DNA of 11,804 nucleotides from Thermoplasmata archaeon (GCA_003649915.1 QMTG01000024.1:1-11804); one strand, 5' to 3'; counted from the stretch's first letter, positions 1 to 6,814 are shown. Translations and numbers: made by a program. Notes: generated from the sequence alone by a model not told the origin.

Positions 1-2352
1 GTAGTGCGGTCTGCGGTACTCTTTGAGCGACCTCAGACAATTCTTGACAGCCTGCGTTACGCATCCATCTTTGAATGTATAAACAACCCTGCCCGTTATT
101 TTATCAGTGTACGGCGATAAGCCGCCAATCATGTCGTAGTTTCCCCACTCTGCATTCGCAGTAACAAGGGTATAGTTCGGCTTTATGTTGTTTCCTTCCA
201 CAACAGTGCCGCAAATTTGCTCTGCGATTAACGTGGCAAGCCTGGTCTTACCACAGCCCGGAGGACCGTAAAGAATAACGTTTCTGCCACTTTCCAAGTT
301 TGTTATTATCTGATTTATTACATTATCATCAATTGACAGTATATCCTTAATTTTTGCAATATCCACCTTATAATTCACCTCAACCCCTTCAAGTTCGCGA
401 CCGTCAGGTATTTCCTCCTCAAAAGTTCTAAATTCTCCCCCTTCCCTCTCTGCAGAGCCGTGAATCTCAATCTCCTGTGCAGGCTTTCTTGCAATCAGCA
501 TATCAAGCCTTTTCACAACATCGGACTCGTAGCCAAAAACCTCCACTGCCTTAAGCATTATGTTAATCAGTTGGTTTCTGTCAAGCGCACTAAGTCTGGG
601 AAGTATATTGGATATTATTGCATTCTGGAGGGCTAGGTCTTTATCATACCCTCCAGGAGAATTTATGACGGCAATCATGCAGTCCACAAGCACACTTGTG
701 GGCAAACTTATGTATGTTCTAACGCCACGAGGTGCATTTCCCTCAACATGCGGATCACCAGCACTAACAAACTTCATCAACTTATCATACGCCCTCTGCA
801 CACTTCCGTCAACATCGCCGTCAAACAACGCGCCCTCGGTGGATAGCCCCCTGTGAATGCCGAGTTCCATCATATACTGGTGCACTATTCTGGGGATTGC
901 CTGATACTCCTCCTCGCCCGGTAGCGATGCATGCTCAACAAAGGCAAAATCTCCGCTGTATAGCACGAGTTCATCGCCCACATCGCCAACAACGTCAGCG
1001 GTTGCAAGAATCCTGAACTCTTTTGGTATCTTAATATTTCCAAGATGTCCCCTTCGCATTGCAGCCAAAATCTCGGCGATCGGTCCCTTGGGGTCGGCCC
1101 TCTCAATTTTGTGCACGATAAGATAATGCGGTCTTTTCACACGTTCTAGGGATTTCTTGCATTTTTCCACGCACTGTAATACCACGCCATTTTTCCCGAG
1201 CAGTTCCTCTCTGCTCATGTCAGGGGAGGCTACAATCTCTGTGTAATTGTTTACAGCCCTTCCCTTGGCGTCAACAACCTTACCGCAAATCTGGTCTGCA
1301 ATTAATGTGACAAGTTTCATCTTTCCAGAGTTTGGAGGACCATAAACAAGTATATTCTTTCCCCCTTTAAGGTAGGCCTGAATCTGGTGGATGGTGTGCA
1401 AGGAAACGGGCACACTCTCCATTATTGCATACGGGTTTATGTGATAATTAATCTTGATTATTTTTTCCGCACCCTCCAAAGCGGAGATTTCATCACTGAG
1501 CCCCGGATTCAGCCTTACAATCTCCTCTCTTATAACTTCCCATGTGTCTTGGCTTAGAGGTATTATGGGCTGCGCCTCCTTGATTTCCACCCCCAAAATC
1601 TTCAACTTCTTCTCCACACGCTCAATCTTCAACGGTCTTTTAAGCCCAAACTTGAACTCCATTGCAATCTTGTACTTCCACGCAGTTTTTTCGTCAATAA
1701 ACATCCAGGACTTTGCAACAAAAATCGCGTTTATATCCCTGTGCGGTGTTCTTCTATACGCGAGTATTATGTCTCCCTCACCAACATCGCGGAGGTAGCG
1801 CACCGCGGGTGATTCCTGCAATGACCACACACTACCCGTACGTTTTTTTGCCTCCCATGTTGTGTCGGAGGCCAAGAAAAGCCATACTTTTCTCTCCCGC
1901 ACTCTCATCCGCAAAATTTTGTCCCTGAGTTTTATGGCAGTATCGTGCTCTGGATTCAAGGACAAAACCATGTCAAGATTCTCAAGGGCACTTTCATCAT
2001 CGCCCAAAGCATGGAGAACCACAGCCTTGTTGTACCACGCGTTCTCATATCTCGGATTCCCCCTAAGGGCACGCTCAAAACTCTCCAACGCCTCCCTATA
2101 ATTTCTCAGTTTGTATAACACCTCACCTCTATTATTCCAAGCTTCGGCATAATTTTTGTCTATTCTGAGAGCCCTGTCAAAGCAGGGGATTGCCTTTTCA
2201 AGATCACCCATTTTTGAGTAAACGACTCCCAAATTGTTCCATGAAACTTTATCGTTTGGGTCTTTTTTAACAGCATTTCTCAATTCCTCAAGAATGGGCT
2301 TTAAATTCTCAACAGTACCCGCACCCCTTCCCCTTTCATTCTTTGCAAGCAT
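1..2352 (-). CDS. TPR-EVE-AAA-AAA McrB-like ATPase (C-terminus beyond window)
   Basis: The reading frame is open for 784 codons from ATG 2352-2350 and runs off the left edge, so the C-terminus is missing. Domains in order: residues about 20-150 are TPR repeats (SWNNLGVVYSKMGDLEKAI, then AWNNRGEVLYKLRNYREAL and AWYNKAVVLHALGDDESAL). Residues about 154-290 look like an EVE/PUA-like domain (KVWLFLASDTTW at the start, GEGDIILAYRR in the middle, PLSQDTWEVI at the end). Near 336 lies a first AAA+ module with a damaged Walker A (GPPNSGKM). Near 694 a second one has an intact Walker A (GPPGCGKT). The P-loop context and ERADPKGPIAEIL resemble McrB-type ATPases, which drive DNA translocation and activate the McrC nuclease at modified DNA; EVE domains read modified bases. 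That role is inferred from family. A McrC-like partner would be expected to the left, outside the window. An alternative is another MoxR/McrB-like AAA protein unrelated to restriction. Confidence 0.82.
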   Translation of the reverse strand, partial: MLAKNERGRGAGTVENLKPILEELRNAVKKDPNDKVSWNNLGVVYSKMGDLEKAIPCFDRALRIDKNYAEAWNNRGEVLYKLRNYREALESFERALRGNPRYENAWYNKAVVLHALGDDESALENLDMVLSLNPEHDTAIKLRDKILRMRVRERKVWLFLASDTTWEAKKRTGSVWSLQESPAVRYLRDVGEGDIILAYRRTPHRDINAIFVAKSWMFIDEKTAWKYKIAMEFKFGLKRPLKIERVEKKLKILGVEIKEAQPIIPLSQDTWEVIREEIVRLNPGLSDEISALEGAEKIIKINYHINPYAIMESVPVSLHTIHQIQAYLKGGKNILVYGPPNSGKMKLVTLIADQICGKVVDAKGRAVNNYTEIVASPDMSREELLGKNGVVLQCVEKCKKSLERVKRPHYLIVHKIERADPKGPIAEILAAMRRGHLGNIKIPKEFRILATADVVGDVGDELVLYSGDFAFVEHASLPGEEEYQAIPRIVHQYMMELGIHRGLSTEGALFDGDVDGSVQRAYDKLMKFVSAGDPHVEGNAPRGVRTYISLPTSVLVDCMIAVINSPGGYDKDLALQNAIISNILPRLSALDRNQLINIMLKAVEVFGYESDVVKRLDMLIARKPAQEIEIHGSAEREGGEFRTFEEEIPDGRELEGVEVNYKVDIAKIKDILSIDDNVINQIITNLESGRNVILYGPPGCGKTRLATLIAEQICGTVVEGNNIKPNYTLVTANAEWGNYDMIGGLSPYTDKITGRVVYTFKDGCVTQAVKNCLRSLKEYRRPHY

Positions 2353-2374
2353 AATTTATGCTAAAAACATCAGC

Positions 2375-2383
2375 CTATTAAAA
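2375..2383 (-). promoter_or_regulatory. TATA-like box of the McrB-like gene
   Basis: On the minus strand TTTTAATAG is centred about 27 bp upstream of ATG 2352. That is the archaeal TATA-to-start distance, so the mRNA would be leaderless. No Shine-Dalgarno sequence precedes the ATG, which agrees. The box is only an approximate TATA match. Confidence 0.4.
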
Positions 2384-2514
2384 CATATCGGTATTCAAAA
2401 ATAGTGCCCTGCATGAGTACTGTTTTCCCATATGATTCTTTGTTTGTAACAGCGCTATACTCTATGTTGAAAAAATCGAAAATCAGAGGGCGGTTGCGAA
2501 TCAATGCTGTGCCC

Positions 2515-3567
2515 TCACATCTTCTGCAAATCCTTTAGTCTGTACCTTATCGCACTTTTTCGCACTCTATTATCATAATACTCACATATTTCCCTCATGG
2601 TTTTCAAAATATCCTTATGCTCATCTACGATATTATTTTTTTCACTTGGGTCTGCACTTAAATTATACAGTTCCTCATAATTATTACTATAATCGTATAT
2701 ATACTTCCATGTGCCCTTTACTATGGAAATTTTCCTTTTTTCCCATAGAAGTCTTTTCTTCTCAATTACTACGATTTTATCAGTGGCGGAACTCTCAGAA
2801 GTCTCGCTTGCCACAATCCTATCTTTGTCGGCATTCATATATTCAAATATACTCCTTCCTGACAGCCCATGCGCATCCTTATCAGACAAATTCAGCATGT
2901 CCATGAGCGTCTTTGGCAAATCTCTGGTGGTTACAGGTTTGCTTACAACCCCATGACCGTTTTCATCTAATATTGCCAACGGCACTTTTATTAGTTCGTT
3001 GTACAGGTGCATGCAGTGTCCGAGAAATCCGTGCTCTAGGAATTCCTGCCCATGGTCTGCGGTTACTATTTTCACACAATCAACTCCTGCGTCTTCCACA
3101 AGTTTCATTAGCATACCAATTTTTTTATCCACGATTTTGGCAATTTCCAAATACCACTCCTTCAACATCATGCAGGCATGATTGATGTCTTCATATCCGA
3201 GAGGTTGATATCCAAAGGCTTTCACACATGTTTCTAGGGCACTATTGAGCCCATGCATAACCGCAGAAAACCTCTTACTCTCTTTTTTTCGCGTGATCAT
3301 TGGGATGTTCATTGACCAAAAATACACTCGCTCAAGAACATTTGTGAGAAAAAAAGTTCCGCGGCAAGTAAGGCTCATGTAAATCCATAAGGTGAACCCA
3401 GAGAAAGAACGGTTTTTTTGCCTTTTTGAGCACTCCCTGCATGGTGCTGTAAAATTTATCATCTACTTTTTCTCGCGCTGCCGATAGCGCCCTTAACAGG
3501 CTGTACATGCAGACAAGTACCCAAATGACAGGTATCCGTCAAATATTCTTGTATACCTCTGTAAACA
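2515..3567 (-). pseudogene. Sulfatase, N-terminally truncated and frameshifted
   Basis: The C-terminal two thirds of an alkaline-phosphatase-fold sulfatase are readable. VTADHGQEFLEHGFLGHC followed by LYNELIKVPLAI is the metal-binding DHG region, and WKYIYD with EELYNLSADPSEKNNI is the usual sulfatase C-terminus. The long open frame starts at 3462, but its first ~35 residues are out of frame. The true upstream coding is in another frame and reads KPFFLWVHLMDLHEPYLPRN before hitting TGA; the two frames join if the A7 run at 3349-3355 were A6. A second break is likely near 3495, where a third frame reads RIFDGYLSFGYLS. The N-terminal region that should carry the catalytic Cys/Ser (C/S-x-P-x-R) is absent, so an active enzyme is not expected. 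No promoter or proper start is visible. Confidence 0.75.
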
Positions 3568-3682
3568 TCATAATTCATGATGTTGAGTACCCTGTTTATT
3601 TATTTGATTATCGATTTTTCTGTATTTTTGTGTTAACTCTAGCGTAAATTGCTACCCAACATTGCCCTTCATCCTCATATTC

Positions 3683-3892
3683 CTAATATTTGATACCTTC
3701 TCTAGTTCGTTTATAAATCTTCTCCCATTCAAATTGCACTAGACCTTCTTCTATATAACTCATTAATCTCTTGTTTTCCATTCTGTTATTTCCTTTTGCT
3801 TTTCCTTGAGTGCTGCCTTCTATTGCCTGATTAGCTACAACCTCTCTTTCAATTTTTTTAATTTCATTTTCATGATACTCTATTTTTCTCAT
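3683..3892 (-). CDS. Small unknown protein, weakly VbhA-antitoxin-like
   Basis: A 69-residue frame from ATG 3892; an in-frame GTG at 3919 would give 78 residues. I do not recognise it with certainty. The arrangement of an IEG motif (VVANQAIEGS) followed about 15 residues later by LMSYIEEGLVQFEWEKIYKR faintly resembles the small VbhA/Fic-type antitoxin fold, in which an inhibitory helix is followed by YxxGxI..eE. The protein is rich in Lys and Glu and has no membrane segment. No Fic toxin gene lies next to it. It sits in a stretch of broken genes and could itself be a fragment. Confidence 0.3.
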   Translation of the reverse strand: MRKIEYHENEIKKIEREVVANQAIEGSTQGKAKGNNRMENKRLMSYIEEGLVQFEWEKIYKRTREGIKY

Positions 3893-3945
3893 CCCTAAGA
3901 TAACCCCAAACTGCCTCACGTATTATTTTGGATTAATTTCCACCA

Positions 3946-4017
3946 TCATGTTCTGCTAACCCCCACAATCATATGCCATGTTGCCTCCTCAAGCGATACT
4001 GTCTTCGCTATCCTCAT
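3946..4017 (-). pseudogene. N-terminal stub of a ribbon-helix-helix-like protein
   Basis: A 23-codon frame begins MRIAKTVSLEEATWHMIV and then ends at TGA. It is preceded by an unusually good Shine-Dalgarno sequence (GAGGTGAT, minus strand, 4024-4031) about 6 nt before the ATG. The opening looks like the first strand and helix of short archaeal ribbon-helix-helix DNA-binding proteins or antitoxins. The rest cannot be followed in any frame, so it appears to be a truncated gene that kept its translation signals. Confidence 0.3.
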
Positions 4018-4102
4018 ATTTTCATCACCTCAGATATATAATGTTTTACGATTGTTTTTCATATCAATTTTAGTGAAAATGAAGAGTAAAGATATATTTA
4101 GA

Positions 4103-4130
4103 GTTGTATTAAACATGTATTTAGTACAAC
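4103..4130. repeat. 28-bp imperfect palindrome
   Basis: The arms GTTGTA and TACAAC extend inward with only one mismatch in the outer eleven base pairs. On the plus strand the palindrome is followed directly by TTTTTATATT. On the minus strand it lies just downstream of the TATA-like AATATAAAAAG (4131-4141). It could therefore be an operator over a minus-strand promoter or a hairpin plus T-run terminator on the plus strand. There is no intact gene nearby to decide. Confidence 0.4.
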
Positions 4131-4173
4131 TTTTTATATTAGTAGCATGCTGTATGACATACGTATTACACGC

Positions 4174-4296
4174 ACCTTTTTCAATCATAACTACAAGTTC
4201 AACTATGCTTGGATCCCACCAAATCCCAGCAACCCTTAGATTATTAAGTAGTTCTGAATACTCCTCATCACGAAACTGGGCTGCTGGCTCGTCCCC
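4174..4296 (-). pseudogene. Possible PIN/VapC-like (DUF3368-type) C-terminal remnant
   Basis: The minus frame has no stop between TGA codons at 4297-4299 and 4030-4032. Its first 41 residues read like real protein (EPAAQFRDEEYSELLNNL, then RVAGIWWDPSIVELVVMIEKG). The shape 'xxLLxxLrxaGiWxxxxixexxxxxxG' recalls the C-terminal helix of archaeal DUF3368 PIN-domain toxins (…LLdeLreaGFWIseely…lrlaGE). There is no start codon and no catalytic PIN core, so at best it is a leftover. After 4174 the frame becomes low-complexity. Confidence 0.22.
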
Positions 4297-4317
4297 TCAT
4301 ATGTTCCAGCGTAAGTG

Positions 4318-4325
4318 TTATATAA
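4318..4325 (+). promoter_or_regulatory. TATA box of tRNA-Val
   Basis: TTATATAA is centred about 37 bp upstream of the mature tRNA-Val 5' end. Transcription would start around 4348 and leave a short 5' leader for RNase P to remove. Confidence 0.5.
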
Positions 4326-4358
4326 CCATCTCACAATTAATCAGGATGCAAAACACGC

Positions 4359-4431
4359 GGGCTCATGGTCTAGGGGTTATGACGTCGCCTTGACGAGGCG
4401 GAGGTCGCCGGTTCGAATCCGGCTGAGCCCA
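4359..4431 (+). tRNA. tRNA-Val (GAC)
   Basis: A full cloverleaf can be drawn. The acceptor stem is GGGCTCA/TGAGCCC, the D arm is GTC…GAC, the anticodon stem is TCGCC/GGCGG with loop TTGACGA (anticodon GAC at 4392-4394, reading GUC valine codons), and the T arm is GCCGG-TTCGAAT-CCGGC. The discriminator is A, CCA is not encoded, and no intron is seen. The stretch after it is rich in inverted repeats built partly from the tRNA 3' end. Confidence 0.95.
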
Positions 4432-4456
4432 CTTTGCCCTTTTATTACCTATTTTC

Positions 4457-4529
4457 GTGGGCTCTGCCTCTCTCCAAATTTTTGGCCAATAATCACCAAT
4501 CAAAAATTTGTCGATCCAACTGAGCCCAT
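4457..4529 (+). repeat. Two-storey hairpin built from the tRNA-Val 3' end
   Basis: The outer arm GTGGGCTC (4457-4464) is the reverse complement of the tRNA-Val end. It pairs with GAGCCCAT (4522-4529, one G·T), which restates the tRNA end; CTGAGCCCA occurs at 4423-4431 and again at 4520-4528. Nested inside is a perfect 10-bp inverted repeat, CAAATTTTTG (4475-4484) with CAAAAATTTG (4501-4510), around a 16-nt loop. The internal loops are 10 and 11 nt. The layout matches the better-preserved one behind tRNA-Ser. Confidence 0.6.
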
Positions 4530-4535
4530 TGCACC

Positions 4536-4559
4536 CTTTCTTTGGGCTGGCAAAGAAAG
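4536..4559. repeat. Perfect 9-bp hairpin with 6-nt loop
   Basis: CTTTCTTTG, the loop GGCTGG, then CAAAGAAAG. It follows directly on the larger hairpin behind tRNA-Val. The loop sequence GGGCTGG (4544-4550) can also pair with CCAGCCC about 25 nt further on, so alternative folds exist. Confidence 0.6.
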
Positions 4560-4637
4560 CGTGCACGGAAAGAAACCAGCCCAGCACCTTTTGCTTTGCA
4601 ATCTTATCACTGATATTCGCAAAAGCGTGCACGGAAA
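4556..4637. repeat. 16-bp direct repeat, two copies 66 bp apart
   Basis: AAAGCGTGCACGGAAA occurs exactly at 4556-4571 and 4622-4637. The core GTGCAC is palindromic. Between the copies a 7-bp inverted repeat CTTTTGC/GCAAAAG is also present. No convincing gene covers the stretch 4432-4726; apart from these repeats I see nothing in it. Confidence 0.55.
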
Positions 4638-4726
4638 AGGAGGGATACTATGCTCGCTTCGCTACACGAAAAGTGTGTACATCCTTAAATACTTCATCCA
4701 GAATAATCACAGTAAGTGAGCAATTC

Positions 4727-4825
4727 ATGCAAGGAGGTGTTGAGAAGAAACTAGATTTGGTGCTGCTTGAGAAAAAGGGAGAGCTCGAACTTGTGAAATT
4801 AGAGGATGTTATAGATAAGTTATGA
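4727..4825 (+). CDS. Short unknown ORF (32 aa), possibly a gene 3' fragment
   Basis: The frame reads MQGGVEKKLDLVLLEKKG and goes on with alternating Leu/Glu/Lys/Asp to a TGA. The composition looks like real coding sequence (charged amphipathic strand-helix), but no family is recognised. No Shine-Dalgarno sequence precedes the ATG. The frame stays open upstream through the hairpins behind tRNA-Val, which is unlikely to be coding. It could be the tail of a disrupted gene. Confidence 0.25.
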   Translation: MQGGVEKKLDLVLLEKKGELELVKLEDVIDKL

Positions 4826-4890
4826 AGTCTTGTTATCTTCACAACCTCTTTAATCTCTTCGCTCACCCTTTGGCACCTGTATGCCACTCA
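4826..4890 (-). pseudogene. Possible VapB-like antitoxin N-terminal fragment
   Basis: On the minus strand IQVPK is readable in one frame and VSEEIKEVVKITRLHN in the next. Losing one G from the GGG in AAAGGGTGAGC would fuse them to IQVPKVSEEIKEVVKI, a typical opening of short archaeal antitoxins. The 11-bp sequence TTATCTTCACA (4833-4843) inside it recurs inverted at 4909-4919. This is a tentative reading of about 21 codons. Confidence 0.2.
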
Positions 4891-5064
4891 ACTCTATTAA
4901 TAGTAACATGTGAAGATAATCATCGCATAATTATACGACAACACAGAGTGTACGTGAAATATTTATTAATATATTCATGTGTAGGTTTATAATGTGCAGG
5001 TATGCTAAATAGTACGGCTGTTCTTTATTGTCTCCTGTCGGCTGTTTTTCCAAATTTCTGATGC

Positions 5065-5544
5065 TCAAGGCAATTTAGGCTCGTTTTCTTTTAATTCTCT
5101 AATAACTTTCGCTGGATTACCCACAACCACAGTATTTGGTGGTACATCCTTCGTGACAACTGCACCCGCACCGACCACAGCATTCTCTCCTATTGTTACA
5201 CCGCACACTATTGTGGCGTTTGCACCGATTGATGCGCCTTTTTTCACAGTGGTTTGCACGAGTTTGAAATCATCAACGTATGCTCGTGGAAACTTGTCGT
5301 TTGTGAAAACAACACCAGGTCCTATGAATACATTGTCCTCTATGATCACACCCGTTGGCAGGTAAGCGAATGCTTCAATTTTGCATCCGTTTCCTATTTT
5401 AACCCCCCTTTGTATCTCCACGTACGATGCTATCTTGCAGTTATCTCCTATTTCGCACCCGTACAGGTTTACGAAATTTCGTATCACTGTATTTTTTCCT
5501 ATTCTGCAATCCTTTATTATTTGGTATTCTCCCAGTAATTTCAT
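5065..5544 (-). CDS. Left-handed beta-helix sugar N-acetyltransferase (WlbB/WbpD-like)
   Basis: The 159-residue protein is built almost entirely of hexapeptide repeats (IGKNTV, IGDNCK, IGNGCK, IGANAT, IGENAV), the acetyl-CoA-dependent left-handed beta-helix class that works as a trimer in the cytoplasm. NVFIGPGVVFTNDKFPRA at about 71-88 and VPPNTVVVGNPAKVI near the end are typical of enzymes that N-acetylate 3- or 4-amino sugars on UDP or dTDP during surface-glycan synthesis; the Asn of FTND (residue 82) is where the family's proposed catalytic residue lies. The exact substrate cannot be read from sequence. ATG 5544 is chosen because a TATA box lies 26-27 bp upstream of it; ATG 5562 would add six residues but sits too close to the box. 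It stands alone behind tRNA-Arg, with no other glycan genes in the window. Confidence 0.85.
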   Translation of the reverse strand: MKLLGEYQIIKDCRIGKNTVIRNFVNLYGCEIGDNCKIASYVEIQRGVKIGNGCKIEAFAYLPTGVIIEDNVFIGPGVVFTNDKFPRAYVDDFKLVQTTVKKGASIGANATIVCGVTIGENAVVGAGAVVTKDVPPNTVVVGNPAKVIRELKENEPKLP

Positions 5545-5565
5545 GCGCCGATGATTAAACATCGC

Positions 5566-5575
5566 ATATTTTTAT
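5566..5575 (-). promoter_or_regulatory. TATA box of the acyltransferase gene
   Basis: On the minus strand ATAAAAATAT is centred about 26.5 bp upstream of ATG 5544. The transcript would begin at or next to the start codon, giving a leaderless mRNA. This spacing decides the start codon. Confidence 0.5.
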
Positions 5576-5679
5576 GTTGTGCTGGTATTATGGGACAGAA
5601 AGACTCCGTGGATTTGTAGATGACTGAATAAACGTGATAGTAGCATACAGTTGTTGCTTAATCTGAAGGCACTAGCGTA

Positions 5680-5753
5680 CGGGCCCGCCGGGATTCGAAC
5701 CCGGGTATGAGGCTCCGGAGGCCTCTATGATATCCAAACTACATCACGGGCCC
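5680..5753 (-). tRNA. tRNA-Arg (CCG)
   Basis: On the minus strand the acceptor stem is GGGCCCG/CGGGCCC, the D arm ATG…CAT, the anticodon stem GAGGC/GCCTC with loop CTCCGGA (anticodon CCG at 5718-5716, reading CGG arginine codons), and the T arm CCGGG-TTCGAAT-CCCGG. The discriminator is G and CCA is not encoded. It lies 68 nt behind rps27ae on the same strand with no clear TATA box of its own, so it may be processed from the operon transcript. Confidence 0.94.
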
Positions 5754-5821
5754 CTTAGGCGCAGTCTATTCAAAACGATTCTTATCCAATACTGCCTCAA
5801 TTGTAAAAGAAAGTTATTGTA

Positions 5822-5989
5822 TTATCCCTTTCCCTCTTTAGCACTCCTAAACTCAGTATATCCACACTTGCCGCATGAGACTCTATCGCCATGCTCGGCC
5901 ATGAAAACACCCTCACCACACTTCGGGCATGTCCTTTTCTTTCTCACAAGTTTTCCGTCCTTAATTTCATAATATTTCCACCTGCTCAT
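5822..5989 (-). CDS. rps27ae: 30S ribosomal protein S27ae (eS31)
   Basis: A 55-residue protein beginning MSRWKYYEI. It carries a zinc ribbon with cysteines at 21, 24, 39 and 42 (CPKCGEG … SCGKCGY), preceded by the basic stretch VRKKRT. This is the archaeal stand-alone form of the protein that eukaryotes make fused to ubiquitin; it binds the head of the small subunit. The length is normal for archaea. It starts 5 nt after the rps24e stop. Its Shine-Dalgarno sequence (GGAGGGC) lies at the end of rps24e, so the two are translated from one mRNA. Confidence 0.93.
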   Translation of the reverse strand: MSRWKYYEIKDGKLVRKKRTCPKCGEGVFMAEHGDRVSCGKCGYTEFRSAKEGKG

Positions 5990-5994
5990 CTGTA

Positions 5995-6291
5995 TTAGCC
6001 CTCCTTTTTCTCAATAAGTCCGTTTCTTATAAGTATATGTTCCTCTTCAATCTCCAGAGCATCTTTTTTGGTATCGTAAATCTTAACGTATCCTCTGCTC
6101 ACTCCCCAGCCAAACTCTGAATGCAGATAATCTACAATCACCCTGTCTTTTTGCACTTTTTTTATCTTAGCAATAGCCTCCCTGACCTCATCCCTTGTTG
6201 GCGTTTTTTTTCCTTTATGTTCCACCCTTATTCTCAACTCAACTCTCCTCAGCAATGGGTTATTTCTCTCGCTAACCACCTCAATTTCCAT
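5995..6291 (-). CDS. rps24e: 30S ribosomal protein S24e (eS24)
   Basis: 98 residues, normal for archaeal eS24. It opens MEIEVVSERNNPLLRRVE and contains the family's TPTRDEVREAIAKI and GVSRGYVKIYD stretches, the latter being the conserved rRNA-binding region. Its ATG lies inside the end of the upstream kinase gene (11-nt overlap), with GGAGGT about 9 nt before it. Overlap and signal together indicate coupled translation within the operon. Confidence 0.96.
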   Translation of the reverse strand: MEIEVVSERNNPLLRRVELRIRVEHKGKKTPTRDEVREAIAKIKKVQKDRVIVDYLHSEFGWGVSRGYVKIYDTKKDALEIEEEHILIRNGLIEKKEG

Positions 6292-6814
6292 CCGTGTCTA
6301 CCTCCATCATTTCCAGCGCTTTCTTTGCCTCATTTCTGCTGTTATCATTTACAGCAACGATTGCGAGCCCTTTATCGGGCAACCCATATATTACTGTTGT
6401 GCCTTCAGGGGCATAGTAGATTACGATAAGCGCTCCTAGGTCCTCTTCACCATCTACAACAATCAGAGTTTTACAGTGGTCTATGTTTTTTAACGCGCTT
6501 TTTATTGCTCCTATAAAATCTTCTGTAAGCATACCAGACGGGTTGTTAACTGTAAGCACAAAATCGAACTTTTCTTCCAGTTTGTCTAAGGTCTCAAACT
6601 TTTCCCTTTGCACTTTATGGTCTATTATCGCCAAATCTGGAACAAAACCCTCCTTAATAAGCCCAACAGTGCAAACATCTCCAACGCTAACGACCCTCTC
6701 ACGACCAATAAGTCCCTTTTTTATCCCTTCATGCACATCCCTTACCACAGGACCTATTGGCTGTGCTAGGTGTGTGCGAAGGTGGTGGGGAAGTATATAG
6801 AGAGCCATTTTCAT
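6281..6814 (-). CDS. GTP-dependent dephospho-CoA kinase (DUF359)
   Basis: 177 residues of the archaeal DUF359 family, whose Thermococcus member was shown to be a GTP-dependent dephospho-CoA kinase: it phosphorylates dephospho-CoA at the ribose 3' position, the last step of coenzyme A synthesis. Conserved stretches are VSVGDVCTVGLIKEG with PDLAIIDHKVQRE (about 42-71), VNNPSGMLTEDF (89-100), VVDGEEDLGALI (119-130) and YAPEGTTVIYGLPDKG (134-149). There is no bacterial CoaE-type P-loop, as expected for this unrelated fold. The start overlaps the spt4 stop as ATGA, and the end overlaps rps24e by 11 nt. Conserved linkage to transcription and ribosome genes in Archaea supports the call. Confidence 0.9.
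   Translation of the reverse strand: MKMALYILPHHLRTHLAQPIGPVVRDVHEGIKKGLIGRERVVSVGDVCTVGLIKEGFVPDLAIIDHKVQREKFETLDKLEEKFDFVLTVNNPSGMLTEDFIGAIKSALKNIDHCKTLIVVDGEEDLGALIVIYYAPEGTTVIYGLPDKGLAIVAVNDNSRNEAKKALEMMEVDTDGN

Noticed and set aside
4028..4042. TATATAT next to the ribosome-binding site as promoter of the 23-codon stub
   Set aside because: A start 26 bp downstream of it would fall after the ATG, so it cannot serve that gene.
4052..4393. 113-codon plus-strand ORF with a hydrophobic stretch
   Set aside because: It runs into tRNA-Val, has no ribosome-binding site, and its middle lies opposite a more protein-like minus-strand remnant.
4359..4528. Short integrative element bounded by tRNA-Val and CTGAGCCCA (attL/attR)
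   Set aside because: A 9-bp match 97 bp apart is too short to claim attachment sites and encloses no gene; it is better described as part of the hairpin.
4363..4632. Minus-strand ORF ending in a PDSNRRPPPRQGDVI-like sequence
   Set aside because: This is the well-known false protein produced by translating the antisense of a tRNA gene, here tRNA-Val. The rest of the frame crosses the hairpin repeats.
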